Of a stretch of 10,467 nucleotides of DNA, positions 6,959 through 10,467 are shown in pieces. Source of the DNA: Anaerolineae bacterium. GTDB taxonomy: Bacteria > Chloroflexota > Anaerolineae > E26-bin7. The DNA is taken from contig JAOZOT010000091.1 in the NCBI GenBank assembly GCA_029933115.1, forward strand, positions 1 through 10,467, written 5' to 3'. A program made the translations under genes and the position numbers. The notes beneath the pieces are model-generated. The model did not search any database, was not told the origin of the DNA, and saw nothing but the letters and a program-made list of their open reading frames with translations. Every line of letters begins with the position of its first letter. Positions within the stretch are counted from its first letter, which is position 1.

Positions 6959-8483
6959 CTTCCTCCGCCTTTACCCGATAAAGTTCATAGCCTCCGATCG
7001 AGGTGCATAACTCATAATGCCGTCCCACTATTTCCGGCTCGTAAAGGTGGGTCCACCGACCGAAGTCCCCGATCAGCAAATACTGAGCGTCATGCTGCCG
7101 GAAGTCATAATACTGCGATGGAGGAGGTGCGTCATACCACACGTACTTGATCGCTGCGTCCATTGTCCAGCCAGGTGGGAAATGGCACCGGTACCCTGTC
7201 AAGAAGCAAATCTCCGGTTCCCAAGTCTCAATTTGGACTTCAGGTTCCACGTGAGCCTTAATGTAGGCAGCCATGGCCTGGGGGCTAGTATCTTCCTGGC
7301 TGGCGACTTCACTGAAACGTGCTTGAAGAGGTCTGAAGATAATTATCGCCAGCAAAGCCAGGAGTGCCAGCTTACCGATTGCAGCAAAGTCACAGCGTCC
7401 GATGCGGATCGAACTCCAAAGCTCTCTGACAGGAATGCGAAAGCCATCGGTCACGTCATGGAACAGCCGGGCCACAAAGATAGCAGTAACGGTCAGAGGG
7501 AGGAAAGCGTAGCGTGGCCAGCCTACTGAGAGCAAAGTGAACCAGATAAGCCATACTGCTACTACCAGTGCAAGAAACGCCTGACGTAATCCCTCCTTAC
7601 TACGATGCAGGCTTAGTAGCGTAGTGTACAACCATGCTGGCAAAACCCAAGCGTAAAAGGTGTCCTTACCGGTGAGAAACTTGACACTGTCCAACGCCCG
7701 AGGCGATGAGAAGGTCAATATGCCCCGACTCAGGGAACTGGACCACTCCTCCACGTTTTGCTGAGCTAGTCGTTGGCCAGCGGGGAACAGGAATCTCTGA
7801 CCTACATACCAGGCCACCACACAGCAGATAGCACAGAGCAAAGGCAGCAAAAAGTCAGAGTGAGAGCCCTGACGGTAATAGACCCGGTCCGCAACCCATA
7901 GAGCAAGCCAGGCCGGTACCAGCAGCAGGAATTGGTTTTTAGTCAGAATGGCCAGTCCCATCAACACACCGGTCAGAACAAGTTTGCTTTTTGGATGATC
8001 GTCTTTTTCTATAGTTTTGAGCCAAATCAAGCTGGCGGCGAGGAAGAAGAGGCCAGCCGGTACCTCTCCCAGCACTTGGCGCCCCCAGCGGAGGAGGTTG
8101 ATCCCTGGTGAGGAAACGAAGAACAGTAAAGCCACCAGAGCTGTCCTGTGGCCATACAGGCGGAGAGCCAAAGCATAGAAAGCGCAGGTTGTCAGTAAGA
8201 GATATATTGCCATCACCACTCGAGCCTGCAAGAGGCCCACCCCAGCGACGTTGAACATGGCGGCAACAGGGAAGAAGACGGTGGGACCCACCGCAGGCCC
8301 GAATCCATATAGTCCTTTCAGTGCCAAGGCTTCAGCTGCCAGCAAATGCCACCCTTCATCGAACCAGGTAGAGGGATGGTATTCGAGGTTGTAGAGGGAC
8401 AGAAACAGAATCGAAGCTGCCAGCACCAAGCCTAGGCAAGCCTTCCACCAAGATGGCCGCTTCCCTCTGAGGTTCGTCTCCAT
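6942..8483 (-). CDS. GT-C fold glycosyltransferase, ArnT/PMT (GT39/GT83)-like integral membrane protein, full length
   Basis: The product has about 513 residues and many hydrophobic helices. TM1 (about 16-34) is followed by WFDEGWH (41-47), the Asp-Glu pair of the first extracytoplasmic loop that binds the lipid-phosphate sugar donor in GT-C enzymes. Further family marks are LLRWGRQVLGEVPAG (131-145) and GLAILTK (177-183). After about ten membrane segments a soluble C-terminal domain follows, with IETWEPEICFLTG and YLLIGDFGRWTHLY. Such enzymes transfer a sugar from a polyprenyl-phosphate donor to lipid, glycan or protein on the outer face of the membrane. The ATG at 8483 overlaps the preceding TGA (TGATG); a GTG at 8486 is an alternative, with GAGGAG at 8500-8495 as ribosome site for either. 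Neighbours on the same strand are a truncated paralogue upstream and the BNR surface protein downstream, which suggests surface glycan work. Acceptor unknown. Confidence 0.87.
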   Translation of the reverse strand: METNLRGKRPSWWKACLGLVLAASILFLSLYNLEYHPSTWFDEGWHLLAAEALALKGLYGFGPAVGPTVFFPVAAMFNVAGVGLLQARVVMAIYLLLTTCAFYALALRLYGHRTALVALLFFVSSPGINLLRWGRQVLGEVPAGLFFLAASLIWLKTIEKDDHPKSKLVLTGVLMGLAILTKNQFLLLVPAWLALWVADRVYYRQGSHSDFLLPLLCAICCVVAWYVGQRFLFPAGQRLAQQNVEEWSSSLSRGILTFSSPRALDSVKFLTGKDTFYAWVLPAWLYTTLLSLHRSKEGLRQAFLALVVAVWLIWFTLLSVGWPRYAFLPLTVTAIFVARLFHDVTDGFRIPVRELWSSIRIGRCDFAAIGKLALLALLAIIIFRPLQARFSEVASQEDTSPQAMAAYIKAHVEPEVQIETWEPEICFLTGYRCHFPPGWTMDAAIKYVWYDAPPPSQYYDFRQHDAQYLLIGDFGRWTHLYEPEIVGRHYELCTSIGGYELYRVKAEEDDRDG

Positions 8484-9373
8484 CACTCTTCTCGCTCCTC
8501 AACCTTATACAGATCATACTCTCCCGCACCGAGCAGCAATGTACATTCCTCTTCCAGAAATTCTTGAGGATATAGACCTGTCCACTTGGCAAATGGTCCT
8601 ACAATCAAATACACGGGGCGAAAGGCTTGGAGGTCATACGTGTTTGGAGGGACTGGAACGCCATACCATATCTGTTCCGTATAAGCATTTGTCACTTCGT
8701 ACGGCGGATGATGATAGGTGTGGTCAGTTAGCAGATCTACCTCCCATTCCCAAGACTCGATTACAACATCATCAGGTACGTTTGTGTTAAGGTAGTGGGC
8801 CATTTCCCGTAAACCACTGTCGGGGCTCTGTACAATTTGTTTGACCAGCGGCAGCATCCCCGATAGAATTAACATCACTATCATTCCGCCAACAGCCAAG
8901 CGCTTGGGGTCAAATGTCAATCGCCGAGGGCAAACCTGATGATGTTGGTTGATCCAGCTCCACAGGTCCGCCAGTAATCGAGCGGTGAAGATTGTGCTCA
9001 TCACCGCCGGCACGAACGCGTACCGCATCCAGCCAATAGACAGGAAAACGTACCATCCTAACCAAACAATGGTGAACGCCACTAGAAAGACCTGATAGTG
9101 CTCACCTTCTTCTCTTTTCTGCAAGCTTGACCCAATTATGTAAAGCATCCCCGGCAACCCAAAGAGGACGAGCTGAGAACCCAGCAACTGAAAGATAGCA
9201 CTCATCATCCGCCGGGGAGAGAGATTCAAAAAGTGCATCCTTCCCGCTGATCTCAGTGCCGTGGTCTGCTGCCAGAAACTACCAAATCCTAGGGTGAGGA
9301 TCTGAATCCCATACCATATTGATACACACAAGCCACTGACCAAAACAGGCACAAGAACGTGGCGGATTTTCGA
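8483..9373 (-). pseudogene. 5'-truncated paralogous GT-C glycosyltransferase (C-terminal ~60%)
   Basis: This frame encodes the membrane C-half and soluble domain of a paralogue of the neighbouring glycosyltransferase. Matching pairs include LSIGWMRYAFVP / LSVGWPRYAFLP, VVIESWEWEVDLLT / VQIETWEPEICFLT, and FAKWTGLYP / FGRWTHLYE. A GTG at 9352 could begin a 289-residue protein, but the homology runs further upstream: LVPVLVSGLCVSIWY aligns without gaps to LLPLLCAICCVVAWY, residues 213-227 of the complete paralogue. The frame is then closed by a TAA (9376-9374) supplied by the palindrome at 9373-9392. What is missing corresponds to about the first 207 residues, including the FDE donor-binding motif, so the fragment should be catalytically dead. 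Its 3' end overlaps the next gene as TGATG. It may still be translated, or its lost half may lie beyond the right edge of the window. Confidence 0.8.
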
Positions 9374-9410
9374 TTAGGACACCTGTCCTAATACCCTAGA
9401 TTCCCTAATC
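9372..9410. repeat. Palindrome and inverted-repeat cluster at the glycosyltransferase/DUF1670 junction
   Basis: ATTAGGACA (9373-9381) and TGTCCTAAT (9384-9392) form a perfect 9-bp inverted repeat around CC. A further CCTAATC at 9404-9410 is the inverse of GATTAGG at 9372-9378, so the motif occurs three times in 39 bp. On the minus strand the outermost copy contains the TAG stop of the DUF1670 gene, and the palindrome supplies the stop that ends the truncated glycosyltransferase frame. No U-tract follows on the minus strand (CGAAAATCC), which argues against a plain terminator. It may be an element end or a protein-binding site. Confidence 0.7.
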
Positions 9411-10199
9411 TGCCTTGCTGAACAGCTCCGGATGGTAGTGCTGAGCCAGGTCAACATATTCTAACACAACGTGCTTGCCACGTCCAATCAGGCCGCTGAT
9501 CTCTTCTACCGCTGTCCCTCGCTTCAGCAGCAGCTTCACTCGCTCATAGTCCTTCAGATATCGCTCTACACTCTTCAGGCTGTGCCCTGTCTCCCGGGCG
9601 ATGTCCGGCGGCTCCAGACCCTGCTCGTACAGCCGCACAATCTCTTTCTTGTGCGTCGGGCGGCTGCCCTGGTCCATGCGGTAGCCTTTCAGGGGCAGCA
9701 ACTCACCGCTCTCCTCTTCCCATTGCCGCACGTACTGCCGCGTGACCTCGTAGGATCTGTTCAAGATGACGCTCAGTTCGGCGATGGTCAGCAATCCGCC
9801 CTGCTCTGCGGCCGCCTTGACCATGCGCGCCAACCGTCTCCTATCCCGCGCTTTGGCCACCGCCTGGGTCTTGCTTTTCGGCGTCTTCTTGTCGGTGCGG
9901 GTCTGCAGATCGGCTCGCGTCACAAAAGGCAGCTTCACCGTCACCGTCTTGTACTCCTCGGTGCGCTTTCCCGGCTCGGCTTTCTTCCCCTCGTCCGCCG
10001 TGCAGGTCCAGATCAGCGTGCCGCTGCCTACCCCCTCTGTGGATGGATGAAACTCCTCCATCAGCCCCATCACGTCCTCGACCAGCAATTGCAGGATGCG
10101 CCGCCCACCCAGCAAGCCATACTCTGTCTCTAGCAGATGCATCAAGGCGCTCTCGAAGGTCCGTTTCTCGATGCTGGCATACGGATTCACCCGGCTCAT
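9405..10199 (-). CDS. DUF1670-type protein with helix-turn-helix modules
   Basis: The product has 264 residues. The match to DUF1670 is from memory of the family pattern: RTFESALMHLLETEYGLLGGRRILQLLVEDV (13-43), RRRLARMVKAAAEQGGLLTIAELSVILNRS (120-149), then LLPLKGYRMDQGSRPTHKKEIVRLYEQG and IARETGHSLKSVERYLKDYERV (200-221). The 136-160 segment (LLTIAELSVILNRSYEVTRQYVRQW) and the 195-217 segment both read like helix-turn-helix units, so DNA binding is a reasonable inference. A basic stretch lies at about 104-128. No nuclease or DDE transposase motif is visible. The function of the family is not established. The start has a strong GGAGGTG (10211-10205) 5 nt upstream and overlaps the preceding gene as ATGA, so translation is coupled. 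The stop lies inside the CCTAATC repeat at 9404-9410. The gene is more GC-rich than the adjacent glycosyltransferases. Confidence 0.75.
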   Translation of the reverse strand: MSRVNPYASIEKRTFESALMHLLETEYGLLGGRRILQLLVEDVMGLMEEFHPSTEGVGSGTLIWTCTADEGKKAEPGKRTEEYKTVTVKLPFVTRADLQTRTDKKTPKSKTQAVAKARDRRRLARMVKAAAEQGGLLTIAELSVILNRSYEVTRQYVRQWEEESGELLPLKGYRMDQGSRPTHKKEIVRLYEQGLEPPDIARETGHSLKSVERYLKDYERVKLLLKRGTAVEEISGLIGRGKHVVLEYVDLAQHYHPELFSKAD

Positions 10200-10467
10200 C
10201 TCCTCACCTCCCCCCCTTTTTCCCCTTCAGAGGGAGTCTGCCGGGCGCTCACCCGCGCCAATTCCTCTTCCAGTTTCTCCCGCCGGTGCGACTTGGCCAT
10301 CGCCGCCTCGTACACCCCAAGGTATTCCTTCACCAACCGCACCGACGACCGGGTCAGGAAGGCGGTCTCCTCCACCGACATCCCCTGCCGATGCAGCGTC
10401 ACCACCCGCAGAAAGGTGCTTATGTAGCGCTTGATGGCCTGCGGCGAATGGTGCATCCACCGGGCGA
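10196..10467 (-). CDS. DUF1670-like / helix-turn-helix protein, C-terminal part (5' end outside window)
   Basis: The frame stays open to the right edge (codons ARW precede the ATG at 10456), so this is the end of a longer gene and not an 86-residue protein. HSPQAIKRYISTFLRV, followed by HRQGMSVEETAFLT and VKEYLGVYE, aligns without gaps over 50 residues with the C-terminal module of the downstream DUF1670 gene (HSLKSVERYLKDYERV onward). By eye about 15 of 50 positions are identical. It then has a charged, probably coiled tail (KSHRREKLEEELARVSARQ). Its stop overlaps the downstream start (ATGA), so the two proteins are probably made together and may work as a pair. The ATG at 10456 falls in the middle of the conserved module and is therefore unlikely to be the true start. 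Confidence 0.7.
   Translation of the reverse strand, partial: ARWMHHSPQAIKRYISTFLRVVTLHRQGMSVEETAFLTRSSVRLVKEYLGVYEAAMAKSHRREKLEEELARVSARQTPSEGEKGGEVRR

Larger units (their letters stand above)
9372..10467 (-). mobile_element. Candidate DUF1670 mobile element, left end only (hypothesis)
   Basis: The palindromic cluster at 9372-9410 marks exactly where glycosyltransferase homology ends, and two coupled DUF1670-type genes begin immediately inside it with a higher GC content. This is what an insertion into the 5' half of the glycosyltransferase gene would leave. Only one end is in the window, so neither a matching right end nor a target-site duplication can be seen. No known transposase motif is present. 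The alternative is a deletion or rearrangement that joined unrelated DNA to a gene remnant. Confidence 0.35.

Noticed and set aside
9350..9352. GTG at 9352 as the true start of a complete 289-residue glycosyltransferase
   Set aside because: Homology to the paralogue continues upstream to about 9373 and the catalytic N-terminal half is absent, so it is better read as a truncated gene.
9471..10133. 220-codon open frame on the plus strand
   Set aside because: It is a shadow of the DUF1670 gene, which has a strong ribosome site, coupled start and family match on the minus strand.

Overview
The window looks like a chromosomal segment of a Gram-positive-type or monoderm environmental bacterium, most likely Chloroflexota (Anaerolineae-like). 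This placement is an inference from protein style, not from a marker gene. The signs are a Tat-exported protein with an IYLPLILK segment after its signal peptide, a surface protein with a Thr/Pro-rich TPTPTATP stalk and a C-terminal membrane anchor, short heptamer repeats of a kind I associate with such genomes, and a DUF1670-type gene pair. No rRNA, tRNA or CRISPR array is visible.

Left block (1-3785, + strand, GC-rich): a tight three-gene operon. It holds the 3' part of an AMP-forming acyl-CoA synthetase/acyl-AMP ligase, a glutamine-dependent asparagine synthetase-type amidotransferase (starting 6 bp later, with an in-frame heptamer-repeat insertion), and a PP-loop ATPase with three CxxC motifs of the N-acetyl-sugar amidotransferase type (4-bp overlap). 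All three activate a carboxyl or similar group with ATP, and two look like amido/nitrogen-transfer enzymes. The set reads as part of a surface-polysaccharide or small-molecule pathway that continues left of the window.

Middle (3786-5413): a strong extended -10 promoter, a structured leader with a terminator-like hairpin, and a monocistronic Tat-exported DUF362 protein. Behind it is a 283-bp convergent intergenic region with a 9-bp-stem hairpin and a tandem hairpin pair whose apical loops are perfectly complementary.

Right block (5414-10467, all - strand, read right to left): the 3' end of a DUF1670-like gene, a complete DUF1670-type gene, a 5'-truncated GT-C glycosyltransferase, a full-length paralogous GT-C glycosyltransferase, and a membrane-anchored BNR/Asp-box surface protein. 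The genes overlap at every junction except that between the DUF1670 gene and the truncated glycosyltransferase. At that junction a perfect 20-bp palindrome sits exactly where the glycosyltransferase homology stops.

The most interesting hypothesis is that the DUF1670 pair is the cargo or the engine of an undescribed mobile element whose left end is this palindrome and which has split the second glycosyltransferase gene. The other end lies beyond the window, so this remains unproven.
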